A DNA stretch of 64,000 bases, taken from contig JAMYHX010000017.1 in assembly GCA_025529335.1 (NCBI GenBank), positions 62,001 to 126,000 of the forward strand, read 5' to 3'. The first letter of the stretch is position 1, and every line of letters starts with the position of its first letter. Source of the DNA: Rhizopus sp. PT2906 (taxonomy: Eukaryota > Mucoromycota > Mucoromycetes > Mucorales > Rhizopodaceae). Made by a program: the position numbers and the translations under genes. The notes beneath the pieces are model-generated. The model was given only the letters and a program-made list of their open reading frames with translations, did not search any database and was not told the DNA's origin. Of the stretch, positions 22,392 to 32,299 are shown piece by piece.

Positions 22392-23187
22392 CCATAGAAA
22401 AAAATATATACAAATTAGACAAAATTTAAAGTTGGGATATTTGAAGATAGGTCTAACCTTTTTTGCTGAATAAACTGTAAATGGTTTTGACACCATTTCC
22501 ACTTGAACCTTGGTACTCATAGTTAAGGGATCGCTATAATAAATAGCTATAAATACAAATACAGATACACCTGGGATGGTAGTTACCCTTCGGCTAGATT
22601 AATGAATACGAATTTTAGGGTATAAGTGCCCTCTATGCGTACAGATAAGTCTTGGAATATGAAAAAGATGCCTGGAATAGAGTTTTCATCGTATAAATGA
22701 TATGCATTTGATACAACTGATCCAATTAGATTGCGTACATATTCTGGCTTATCTTTATGTGCTGAATATCTTATAGTTTGTTTTCTTATTGGTGATGTAT
22801 TTGACCAAGGTGTATGAACAAGTGTTTTATCCAACGTGCCATTTTCATTATATAATTGGCAATGAACAAGAAATAAAACTGCATCTCCAGCTCTAAATAT
22901 GTAAATAGTTTAAATCTACTGTTATTTTAAATTTATCCGTACTTTAATTCAAGTGGCTTCCCACTTTCATCTTCTGCCGTCAATTTAAGTATAGGAGGTG
23001 GATCAATCGGTCGTTTGTCTTTTTCTCCAAATCCACAACATCTTGCTCTGATTGGATTTTGTACGATTTCTATATAGGATGATGTCAACGCACATCTTTC
23101 AATGTTTAATTTGTAATTACGTAGTTTATATTTCTTAAATGATTGGCTCGGCCGTGATAATTTGAGAGGTGGAATAACTGTATTCAT
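22015..23187 (-). CDS. Velvet-family transcription regulator
   Basis: Velvet proteins are fungal NF-kB-like DNA-binding regulators of development, light response and secondary metabolism. Five exons: 23187-22943, 22892-22587, 22533-22458, 22357-22342, 22277-22015; 301 residues. The velvet domain covers about 20-220: YKLNIERCALTSSYIEIVQNPIRARCCGFGEKDKRPIDPPPI-type start (residues split over exons 1-2), FIFQDLSVRIEGTYTLKF, and the highly conserved FPGMTESTTLSRCFAKQGIKIPIR end. The 16-nt fourth exon supplies FPGMT; its 3' splice site is an AAG abutting a 33-A run on the sense strand instead of a polypyrimidine tract. The C-terminus is a Thr/Pro/Leu/Ala repeat (LPTSALPTPALPTPAL), likely disordered. 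VelB, VosA and VelC subfamilies cannot be separated here by eye. Confidence 0.93.
22359..22391 (+). repeat. Poly(T)33 tract (poly-A on the velvet sense strand)
   Basis: Homopolymer inside the third intron of the velvet gene, touching the acceptor AG (22358-22359 read on the minus strand) of a 16-nt exon. Confidence 0.85.
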
Positions 23188-23378
23188 GATAAAAAAAAAA
23201 AAAGAGGATGAAAAAATAAAATAAAAAAAAGAGTAAAGAAAGAGAAAGAAGAAGAAGAAGAGTGAAAAAGTTTTTTTTTCTTTTTTTTTTTTTTTTTTCC
23301 TTTTCGTGGTTTCAGTTTAAATAATTAACGGAAACAACCATATTTATATAATAAACAAAGATCGCAAAAAAAAGGGTG

Positions 23379-25140
23379 TCATAGGTGTATCCAGACTGAG
23401 TTTCCTGGATGGATCGAGAATGAACGGATTGTATCACGAGCTTCTTTTTGACTTTGAATTGATGCCAATGAATCACTCTTGGCCGTACTTGTTGAGCAGT
23501 TGTCATCATCTACTTGTTTGGTATCTGATATATGCCCTACTTCTTCTTTACTTACTGTCTGTGACAGTGTTCCTATCCTATATAACATCATCCGACAATA
23601 TATATATTTATATAAATATTTCATTCCAACTTCAAATAGACAACAGTTATATACACTACCTTGCATAGAACATCCGCAACTTTAATTTTATCGACTCTTG
23701 GAAAAGATCAGACACGCTACGTCCATTGTAATATCCCTGAAGAACATTCCTTATAAAGCCATAGAATTCACAAACAGCAACTAGTCGATCTCGACAGTAC
23801 CGATCGATGCATGCCCAGTCATCGAAACGGGAAATTCTAAATCGATATGGCAGCTCCGATGTCTCTCTTCCGCATGCTTGACATCCAGCCAGGAATGCAC
23901 CAGGTGTTGTCGTACTGGATGATAATCGTTCCCATATCATCGTCTTGGCTGCAGATACTTTTAATGGATTCTCTGGTCCTCTTGTCTTTGCCTGTTCTTG
24001 TACAAAACCCTCGGGTGTTTCTTCAATAAAGCATGTGTTTAATAACATGGCTTCATATAGTTTCTTAGGAACCAATCGGCTGTTAGGCCCAAACCGAAGG
24101 CATGGTTCAATATCCTCAGTTAGGCAATGCTTCATGTATGTCTGTGTATGCAGTTTACGAATCGGCATTGATTTACTCGATAGCATAAACTCTTTAAATT
24201 CATGCAATAATAGCGAATCAACTTGGCCGATCATACAATCAGTATCATCCTGCTTTAGGAATAGTAGTGATGAATCTCCAGATGCTCGCTTTTCTACCAG
24301 TTGATCTTCTTCGTCGCTTAGAGACAGACTACTACTCGTTGCACTATTCAAGTCATCTAGACGACTATTTTTACTATATCTTCTTTGATCTAAATCTGCC
24401 AACTTTATTTTTAGCTCCTTGAGCTGCAATTCTTCTGCTTCCATTTGTTCCCTGCATATCTTCAACTCTTGCTGAAGATGTCTATACTGTATCTCGATCT
24501 GATGTCTCTCTCGTTTCTCGTTAGCAACCATTCCATTTGCTTCTTCAAATAGTCGTTGTGATAATTCTTCCAGTTCACTCTCAACATCAGCCTTTGCTTT
24601 CTTTGCCTTTTCTGCTTCCTGTTTCTCAACACTGTATTTTTCTTCCAGTGTTTTCATATCCTTTTGAAGTGAAGTATACTCTTGATTTCTTTGGTCTAAT
24701 CGATCAGATACGTCTTTATACTTTTTGTTGAGTGCAGTAACGTCCTGTATAAGAGTTTTAGCTCTTTCACGCTCAGCTGATAAAGCGTCTTCACGTTCGG
24801 TCAATGTCTGCTGCTGCTTTTCTCTTTCCTGCTGCAGCTCAGACAAAATTGGTATCACGTCGTCACACAAGGCACAGTGTTGGGAATCTTTGGAAACAAG
24901 GATATGATGACAAGGACAATGAGGTTCTTTGGGTATTTTCTTTTTGGGTGTAGGTGAAGAGTGAGTAGGCGTGACAGGTAGTGGATTACGTTGCCAGATT
25001 TCTTCAGACAGTTTTGGTGATTTAGGTACAGAGCCCATCATGGTCTGTAAGTTGGAATAGAGATTGGCGATATCTTGTGTTGTCACTGAGCCATCAGTGA
25101 GTGAGTGTCGTAGGGTATTATTATGAGATTGTTGAGTCAT
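23379..25140 (-). CDS. SEC2: Rab guanine-nucleotide exchange factor Sec2
   Basis: GEF for the exocytic Rab Sec4, acting on secretory vesicles. Two exons (25140-23660, 23577-23379) give 559 residues. A long parallel coiled coil covers about 95-275, including the Sec2p GEF segment (LEELSQRLFEEANGMVANEKRER, residues around 195-220, which matches the conserved EELTASLFEEAN pattern). The C-terminal half matches fungal Sec2: FMLSSKSMPIRKLHTQTYMKHCLTEDIEPCLRF-type helix, GPENPLKVSAAKTMIWERL and a cysteine-containing CQACGRETS...FRISRFDDW...YCRDRLVAVCEFYGFIRNV block. A small Cys cluster (C75, C77, C89, C92, with nearby His) precedes the coiled coil and could bind zinc. The last exon is Ser/Thr-rich and may be regulatory. 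Confidence 0.85.
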
Positions 25141-25705
25141 TTTTTATGTTGTAAAATGATGCCTCAACTTAATAGATTACAAGTTTAAAAAAGAAACAAT
25201 ATAAAATAACCTTGTAATAATAAAAGTCACCTTATACACTCTTTCCAGAAAGTAAATTCGCCTGTTATCGAAAATAAATGCACTCAGTGGTGAGAACAGA
25301 ATTCATGCTGTACGAAATATAAATTCGTCGTCGCCAAGAGTGATAACTACATATGTACTCATTTTCTTCCTCTTTTGACATGATGCCGTTTTATTAAAAC
25401 ATATTGTTCTTTATTGTCTTTTTACGTAAATAATTAATAGAAATACAGTATGTCATTATCAATAAATAAAATGTTCCCGAGAATGCTATTTATATACTCT
25501 AAAAGGATCTATTTTAATGTGTTTAATATCCAGAAATCACATCTCTAAATATACAAGGGCTCTTTGTTTGTAACAAAGAATGCACTGGTGTATTTTTAGG
25601 GACATCTTTTCTAAATAGAGTTCAAAGTGTTGAACACAAAAGCCCTTTTTTTCCCTTTGCACCCTTTTTTTCTTTTTTCTTTTGTTTCTTTTTCTCTAAA
25701 ACAAT
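25141..25705. other. Divergent intergenic region SEC2 / GH3-GNAT gene
   Basis: AT-rich, 565 bp, probably both promoters. A dense pyrimidine stretch (25645-25695, mostly TTTCCCTTT/TTCTTTT) immediately precedes the start codon of the + strand gene. No other element recognised. Confidence 0.4.
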
Positions 25706-28228
25706 ATGACAAAAACAATCGATATAGGGCAACTGTTAATGTGTGGCTTTGACGGCCTTGAACCAACAGAAGGCATATTGGACCTCATTCGCAACCACCA
25801 TCTTGGAGCAGTCATTTTGTTTTCACGCAATATTGAATCTCCTAAACAGCTTCAGCGACTGACACACCAGCTACAGACCGTGGCCAAGGAATCGGGTCAT
25901 GCAAGACCCTTATGGATCGCGGTGGACCAAGAGAACGGCGTAGTGCGACGATTAGGCACCAGCGGAACTTATTTGCCGGGCAGTATGGCGTTGGGCGCAA
26001 TTGGATCCACCAGTGCAGCATATCAGGTTGCACAAGCGACTGCAAAGGAGTTACTGAGTCTGGGTATCAATTGGAATTTAGCGCCTGTCATGGACGTGAA
26101 CAGCAACCCGCTTAATCCAGTGATCGGTGTGCGTTCCTTTGGTGAAGACCCACAATGGGTTGCTCGGTTAGGCTGTGCACAGATAGAAGGGTATCAGAAA
26201 CAAGGTGTTGCAACGAGCATCAAACATTTTCCTGGTCATGGTGATACTGCCACAGATTCCCATTTAGGCGTGCCGGTGATTGATAAAAGCTTGGAGCAGC
26301 TCAACAGCATTGAGCTCATTCCGTTTACAGAAGCGATCCGCTCTCAAGGTCATGGGAAGCCTGCTTCTGTCATGGTTGCTCATATTGCCTTACCCAAGCT
26401 TATTCAAGATGGCAAGGTAGCTAGCTTATCATCTGAAGTGGTGACAGATTTACTACGCAAACGTATAGGATACAATGGCATCATAATCACAGATTGTCTG
26501 GAGATGGATGCCGTCAAGGAAACAGTAGGTAGCGCTCGTGGTGCGGTCATGGCACTCGAAGCAGGAAATGATATGGTCATGATATCGCATACGCTACAAT
26601 TTCAAAAAGAAGCATTTGAACTTATCGAACAAGAGTTACCACACATGGATGCAGGTTCTATTCGTGATTCATTAAATCGTGTGGCTGCCATGAAGGACCA
26701 ATATTTGAATTGGGACGATGCGCTCAAGTTGCATGACTTGGATGTCGTAGGTTGTAAGGACCATTTGAAGCTAAGTGATCGACTGTACAATCATGTACCA
26801 ACGATTGTCCGTAACCGCCAAAAGGTACTCCCTCTTCAGCCTGCAGCCAATGACAAGATTCTGTTTCTAGCTGCTCAAGTACCTCTGACGCTAGCAATTG
26901 ACTCAGAGACAGAACCATTTAATTCGATGTACGCTTCTCTTCAAAAACGTCATGCAAACACAGAATACATCATTCTCAACCAAGACAATTATCCCAATAT
27001 GGTAGACAAGATATCTGCTGCTGACTATGTGATCGTCGGCACGGCCAATGCCAACCTCTATCCATTCCAGTCTGAACTGGTCAAACTGGCACATAAGCAT
27101 GCAAAATCATTGGTAGTCGTCTCTGTCATTAACCCATATGATCTCACAGTGTTTCCAGAGATTGAAACGTACGTAGTCACTTACGAGTACACGCCTCCTG
27201 CCCATGAAGCATTCATTCGCATTCTCTTTGGTGAAATTGAATATCGCTCCAATCACTTGCCAGTGACGATTACTCAAGACGCAACAGTGCATCATCCATG
27301 CATTCAAGTTGAGCCGTTCTTGAAGGATATTGACAGTGTACACCGGCTTTGGAAGGCTGTGTTCTTGCCTACCTGGCCGCTTTCTTTAAGCAACTTTTCT
27401 CGTGTTCTCTCTCGTCTGCAACAGCCAGCTCACTTTGTTGTTCACAGTAAGGAAGGTGAGGTGGTCGGATTCGCAGCGACACAGCTGACTGAGAAGCACG
27501 GCCAACTCGCATTGCTGATGGTTCATCCAGATCATAGACAGCGTGGTATTGGCAGCGCACTACTAGAAGAATGTATGAAAACTCTTAAAAGGAGAGGCGC
27601 GAAGGAAATCCAATTAGGTTCAACCTATCCTCGCTTCTTCTGCGGCTTACCTGAAGATCAAGAGAGGAGTATAGCCTTTTTTGAACACCGTGGGTTTAAA
27701 TTTGGAAATGATGTTTGGGATTTAATGGGCGATCTAAGTCAATACGAAGTACCGGTAAATATTGCCGAGCGAATGAAAAAAGAAGGGATACAATTCGAGA
27801 CAATCCAAGGGCCAGATGATCTCGGCGAATTGCTCGAATTTCAACAGAGGTATTTTCCATACTGGTTATCAACGTATGAACATCATGCAGCATTGGGCGA
27901 CTATCAAGACTTGCTTGTGGCACGAGATGGAACCAGGAGAATAGTGGCAAGCTTAATTTTGTACACCACAAAAGGATCGCATGATGCTCGAACAGATTTG
28001 ATATGGACCGACATCTTTGGTACTCAGAGTGGAGGAATGGCTTGTGTTGGTGTAGCAAGCGAAGAAAGAGGAAGAGGTATCGGTTTAGGTATTGTTGCTT
28101 ATGCCAACCAGTTTCTAAGACAACGTGGTGCTCAGCGGGCTTATGTTGATTGGGTTGAGTTGATAGAATTCTATGGTCGTACAGGATACCAAACTTGGAG
28201 AAGATACAGACTAGCAACAGCAGAATAA
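25706..28228 (+). CDS. GH3 beta-N-acetylglucosaminidase fused to two GNAT domains
   Basis: Intronless 840-residue protein without a signal peptide, so probably cytosolic. Residues about 1-330 form a GH3 (NagZ-like) barrel: FSRNI, VDQENGVVRRL, KHFPGHGD (173-180) with the D184-S185-H186 loop used as Asp/His acid-base dyad in GH3 N-acetylglucosaminidases, and the nucleophile Asp263 in ITDCLEMDA. A GH3 C-terminal-type domain follows (about 350-520). Residues about 540-680 and 690-840 are tandem acetyltransferase-like domains; the motif A signatures are MVHPDHRQRGIGSALLEE and VGVASEERGRGIGLGIVA. Likely role: removal of GlcNAc from chitin or peptidoglycan fragments, perhaps coupled to acetyl transfer (the latter is inference). 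GH3-GNAT fusions are known in some fungi (a Rhizomucor miehei enzyme has been studied) and Firmicutes. Lack of introns amid intron-rich neighbours suggests acquisition from bacteria. Confidence 0.9.
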   Translation: MTKTIDIGQLLMCGFDGLEPTEGILDLIRNHHLGAVILFSRNIESPKQLQRLTHQLQTVAKESGHARPLWIAVDQENGVVRRLGTSGTYLPGSMALGAIGSTSAAYQVAQATAKELLSLGINWNLAPVMDVNSNPLNPVIGVRSFGEDPQWVARLGCAQIEGYQKQGVATSIKHFPGHGDTATDSHLGVPVIDKSLEQLNSIELIPFTEAIRSQGHGKPASVMVAHIALPKLIQDGKVASLSSEVVTDLLRKRIGYNGIIITDCLEMDAVKETVGSARGAVMALEAGNDMVMISHTLQFQKEAFELIEQELPHMDAGSIRDSLNRVAAMKDQYLNWDDALKLHDLDVVGCKDHLKLSDRLYNHVPTIVRNRQKVLPLQPAANDKILFLAAQVPLTLAIDSETEPFNSMYASLQKRHANTEYIILNQDNYPNMVDKISAADYVIVGTANANLYPFQSELVKLAHKHAKSLVVVSVINPYDLTVFPEIETYVVTYEYTPPAHEAFIRILFGEIEYRSNHLPVTITQDATVHHPCIQVEPFLKDIDSVHRLWKAVFLPTWPLSLSNFSRVLSRLQQPAHFVVHSKEGEVVGFAATQLTEKHGQLALLMVHPDHRQRGIGSALLEECMKTLKRRGAKEIQLGSTYPRFFCGLPEDQERSIAFFEHRGFKFGNDVWDLMGDLSQYEVPVNIAERMKKEGIQFETIQGPDDLGELLEFQQRYFPYWLSTYEHHAALGDYQDLLVARDGTRRIVASLILYTTKGSHDARTDLIWTDIFGTQSGGMACVGVASEERGRGIGLGIVAYANQFLRQRGAQRAYVDWVELIEFYGRTGYQTWRRYRLATAE

Positions 28229-28353
28229 AAGCACTCGAGTTTCTTTGTATGTTCATTTCACACGTGGAGCATAAAAATAAAAATCTTTTTCTTCCCCTTT
28301 TTTCTTTCTTTCTCTCTCTCTCTTCTTTTATTATTATAATTGTAGCAACTAAT

Positions 28354-30338
28354 ATGCCAGTGATAACGAGACATAATACAGAGGACAACAATTTGTATAA
28401 AATGAAATCTATTTATAACAGTGAAATATGCCCAACACCTACTCCTATACCTGCTGCTAATCAACGTCCCATCGTAGCACCCAGTACCAATAAAGTTGAA
28501 GATAATAATATAGTACAGCAATCCATATTGAAACGACATTCAACCATTACATCTATTCATGAAGAACCTATTCATACCCAATCAACGACACCGCCCATGT
28601 CTAGACACTATTCCACCGGATATACACTCAAATCAGTGAGACAATTACTTGAGGACAAAGAAAGAGTTGATCTAATGAAACGATCAGAAGAGTTTCAAAA
28701 AGAATTAAACACCAGGCGAAAGGCATTCAAAAGGTTGTCTAGACTACTCACAGATGACAATGACGATAAAGTATTGATGGGCACACGCATCTCTGAGGGA
28801 CACCGCAACTATGTGTTGATGTATAATATGCTGACTGGTATTCGCATCGCTGTCAGTCGAGTGACAGCCAAGATAGATCGTGCATTGACAGACGAAGATT
28901 TTGATGCAGCTCATAAGTTAGCATTTGATGTTATTGGCGATGAATTAACACCAGGCGCAAAATATGATTTCAAATTTAAAGATTATGCTCCTTGGGTCTT
29001 TCGCCATCTTCGAGAAAAATTTGGCGTGGATCCAGCTGACTACTTGGTAGGTTATACAAGAGTGTTTTAACAAAATTAATAATATCCTATAGATTTCTTT
29101 GACAAGTAAATATATATTGAGTGAATTAGGATCACCTGGTAAAAGTGGAAGCTTCTTTTATTATTCAAGAGATTATCGATTCATTATCAAGACAATTCAC
29201 TATACTGAACATAAATTTATGAGAAAGATCCTCAAGGAGTATTACAAAGTAAACAAAAAAAATTAAAAAAAGGGGTAACCTAAATGGCTGTCATTAACCC
29301 TTAAACGATGGTTATTAGCACATTTGTGATAATCCAGGCACTCTCCTCTGTAGATACTATGGATTGCATAGAATTAAGCTCCCTCATGGAAAGAAGATTC
29401 ATTTCGTCGTCATGAGCAACGTATTCCCACCCAACAAAGATATCCACGAAACCTATGACCTAAAGGTAATTTACAAACAAAGGCTCAAAACGTGATCTTA
29501 CGTGATGATAGGGATCTACACTGGGCCGTTTCTTACCAGAAGAAGAAATCCGCAAAAATCCATATGCGGTGATGAAGGACCTGAACTGGGAAAAGAGACA
29601 AAGAAAACTTCAGTTGGGTCCTTTGAAGAGAAAATTATTTATTAGTCAATTAGTTCGAGACGTGACGGTAAGAAAAATAAAGATGTATTGACAATAAACT
29701 TATACAATATATATATATATATATATAGCTACTATCTCAATTAAACATTATGGATTATAGTCTGCTCGTTGGTGTTCATGATATGCTTCGAGGCAACAAA
29801 GACAACATCCGTGACTCTACACTTCAGACGTTCCAACCCAACACAAAATCAATTCAACGAAGAATCACTCAGATGAGGCGTAGAACAAGCAAGGCGCAGG
29901 TTGTACGTGAGGCTATTGCAGGCACAAACCCACATAAACTTGACGTCTCCCAATTACCCGAGGAAACACAAGAGTAAATTAAAAAATGATCATAATTGAA
30001 TACAAGCATTGATATTGTTTTATAGACGTCGTCGATGTATATTCTATACAGATGAAGGTGGTTTCCAAGCAACAGATGAAAACAATCGACCTTTGCCTGT
30101 ACTTTATTCATTGGGAATCATTGATATTTTAACACCTTACGATTTAAAGAAGAAGTCAGAACATGTTTATAAATCAGTCACAACCAAAGATAAGCATGGT
30201 ATCTCTGCTGTTAAACCTACACAGTATGGACAACGGTTCTTAGAGTTCATGGCCAGAGCAGTCTTGGAGCATAATGATGATATACCTCATGAGTTTAAAC
30301 TCAAGTCAAAGGCCAAACACTTATTTTTTACTAGATAA
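28354..30338 (+). CDS. MSS4: Phosphatidylinositol-4-phosphate 5-kinase (Mss4 family)
   Basis: Makes PI(4,5)P2 at the plasma membrane. Six exons: 28354-29046, 29093-29248, 29319-29465, 29512-29667, 29729-29973, 30026-30338; 569 residues. The N-terminus (1-110) is low-complexity; the kinase domain starts at about 145 with SEGHRNYVLMYNMLTGIR. Family motifs: GSPGKSGSFFYYSRDYRFIIKTI (nucleotide-binding loop and catalytic Lys), VVMSNVFP, YDLKGSTLGR, the MDYSLLVGVHD catalytic/metal region, and the C-terminal GIIDILTPYDLKKKSEHVYK with its substrate-specifying basic KK. The insert between MDYSLLVG and the C-terminal strand contains a basic Arg-rich region (RRITQMRRRTSK). Shorter than yeast Mss4 (779), which has a longer N-terminus. 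The acceptor of exon 5 is preceded by an (AT)n microsatellite. Confidence 0.95.
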
Positions 30339-30396
30339 TGATTATAGACAAAATAAAATATAATGTTTTTTTTATCATGTAATTACTTTATTCTTT

Positions 30397-30533
30397 AATC
30401 CAAAGACTTTTTTTTGTCTTCATTACGGAGTTTCTCTTTTTGTTTTGTGTGTAACTGAAAAGATAACCCATATAAAAAAAAGACGAGATATGTTGTTATG
30501 GTAACACACCTGCAGTAAAGAGATGAGGATACA
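30397..30533 (+). repeat. Direct repeat A flanking a relic transposon island
   Basis: About 137 bp nearly matching 31879-32060: both begin AATCCAAAGACTTTTTT, share GTCTTCATTACGGAGTT, TGTGTAACTGA.AAGATAACC, ATATGTTG, TTATGGTAACACA.CTGCAG and end TAAAGAGATGAG. The B copy has extra segments of about 30 and 15 bases. The pair encloses about 1.35 kb of decayed coding sequence, as terminal direct repeats or a duplicated target segment would. Confidence 0.75.
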
Positions 30534-31039
30534 TTGCAATAACCTCGATTTTTAATGCTAGCTCATTCATGTCAAGAAAAACAAAAAGGCTTTCGTCTTC
30601 TACTCACCGACGCAGACTCTTTTGGTGTCGATTAATAAACCAAGCATTGACGATATAGATGCGGCACTCCTGAACCAGCGCTATTATGCAAAATTGAGTG
30701 ACGCGCATGTTGCTGAAAGCGTTCATGGCTGCGTCGAAGTTGATGCGGGATATTCAAAGAATATGAATGATCAATGTGCAAATCGGTCGCTCAACAATCT
30801 CAAAGTTGTTATGACATTCTTGGAAAATACTCTGGGCCAGCCGCTTCCCAAGCTCCTCGGTTTTGTTTGGTCACAACTATGAAACCAACACATCTGTGGT
30901 TGACATTGAGGCCATCAGACTGACCAAGTATATTCCAAGTGATTTCCATGCAAACTGCATTAAACCACTGCCATTGGCCCCCACAAATGAACGCATCTGA
31001 TTTTGTGATGGCCAACACTACATGCACCGGAAAATAGGT
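30534..31039 (+). pseudogene. Decayed coding sequence in transposon island (unknown)
   Basis: An open stretch at 30622-30882 could encode about 86 residues (VSINKPSIDDIDAALLNQRYYAKLS start) with coding-like composition but no ATG at a sensible place and no recognised motif. It lies between direct repeat A and relic repeat copy 2. I infer it is part of the same dead element. Confidence 0.35.
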
Positions 31040-31262
31040 TAAATAATGTAAATACGAATTTATCATAATTACATGTGGTTGATCGAACTGACAAAATAAA
31101 ATAAATAAAGTAATGACAGCGTTTCTTTTCATCTCTTCTTCTTCATGAAAAGAACACAATCCAAGTTGGTGAAATGTTTTGTTGGGCGACGTCATAGGTA
31201 GTGGGTAAAGGTAGCGCACATAGGATTAGTCTAACTTCTGGTGCATTTTCTGGTGCGTATAG
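31040..31262 (-). repeat. Relic dispersed repeat, copy 2 (related to 5790-6060)
   Basis: Diverged copy of the repeat at 5790-6060, same orientation. The shared minus-strand peptide reads APEVRLIL...TTY...QQNISPTWIVFF followed by a stop. Two copies within 25 kb on the same strand indicate a mobile family rather than a conserved gene. Confidence 0.6.
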
Positions 31263-31339
31263 TGTATTCCTTTTGTGAATTCGTCCTGCCAATCTTCAAG
31301 TACTTTAGCATAGTGAACGGTCTACGCTCATTTATTTGG

Positions 31340-31850
31340 TAAAATCATGTTTGCGCTGATCACCCGTCTTCATGAACACACACTTTACTGCTGTAGGTGC
31401 GAAAAAGCATCGATATCATGCAAGCAACTAGGAATATATCATCTCGGCATTAAATCAAAATTGTTTGATAGGCTTGGAACTGTGCCAAGGATCGGATGCT
31501 CAGGGTAAGAAAAAGGAGATATTTGTGTGATAATCATTGATGGTAACGTAAACCATTTAGTCAACAAGATATCCCACACAATCAAGAAGACTTCTTAAAG
31601 CTTTTCAAGTGTACAAGTATCTGCCTGCTACTGGATATGATGAAGCATCGTTCCGCTTTCTCAACGACATTCAAACGACGCCAAGTGTTTGCCATCCAGG
31701 CGATTGGCAACAAGATCACTCTTTTGACGGCAGACGTATCATTTGTATCAAAGTTCGATCGGCTGTAATGCCAACTAACTGGGAAAGAACGCTTGCACTT
31801 AGTCAGAGCTTTTGAGTTGCTAGCAAAGTCGAAGGTAAACAAGCGCATGG
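31340..31850 (+). pseudogene. Broken intron-containing gene of an unknown mobile-element family
   Basis: A single reading frame can be followed from about 31355 through a GT-AG intron (31505-31560) to a premature TAA at 31766-31768, and it continues in frame after that stop to about 31830 (QLTGKERLHLVRAFELLAKSK). Conserved-looking pieces are DFLKLFKCTSICLLLDMM and RRQVFAIQAIGNKITLLTA. I do not recognise the function. The style matches multi-copy Mucorales ORFs associated with transposons (from memory, not searched). The in-frame stop marks it as a pseudogene. Confidence 0.45.
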
Positions 31851-31878
31851 AATATAAAACCAGATATAGGCAAACATC

Positions 31879-32060
31879 AATCCAAAGACTTTTTTGTCTT
31901 CATTACGGAGTTGCCCTTTTTGTTTTGTGTTTAGAAGAGATAATGTCGCATAAAGTATGTGTGTAACTGATAAGATAACCCATATAAAAAAAAAATAATG
32001 CGACAGAAAGAGATATGTTGCTGTTATGGTAACACAACTGCAGTAAAGAGATGAGATACA
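31879..32060 (+). repeat. Direct repeat B flanking the relic transposon island
   Basis: Partner of 30397-30533, same orientation, about 182 bp because of two small insertions. See direct repeat A. Confidence 0.75.
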
Positions 32061-32299
32061 ACAAAAAAAACATTTATTTATATAGTACGCTTTACCTATT
32101 TGAGCTTTTTATTCTTTCTCTGACTGTAAAACGTTCAAGATCCGATCATTTTATCGTTACTTAATTTGTCTTATCAGCGAATTCGTCTTATCATCAAATA
32201 AACGTATAAATAGTATCCTCTCCTTTTTTTATTATTCTTATTTTCTTTACGGGTTTTCCATTCCTTTTTTTTCTTCTTATATTAAATAATAATAATAAA

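Noticed and set aside
31582..31848. 88-residue frame on the minus strand in the relic island
   Set aside because: The + strand frame continuous over an intron has better coding texture; the minus-strand frame is its shadow.
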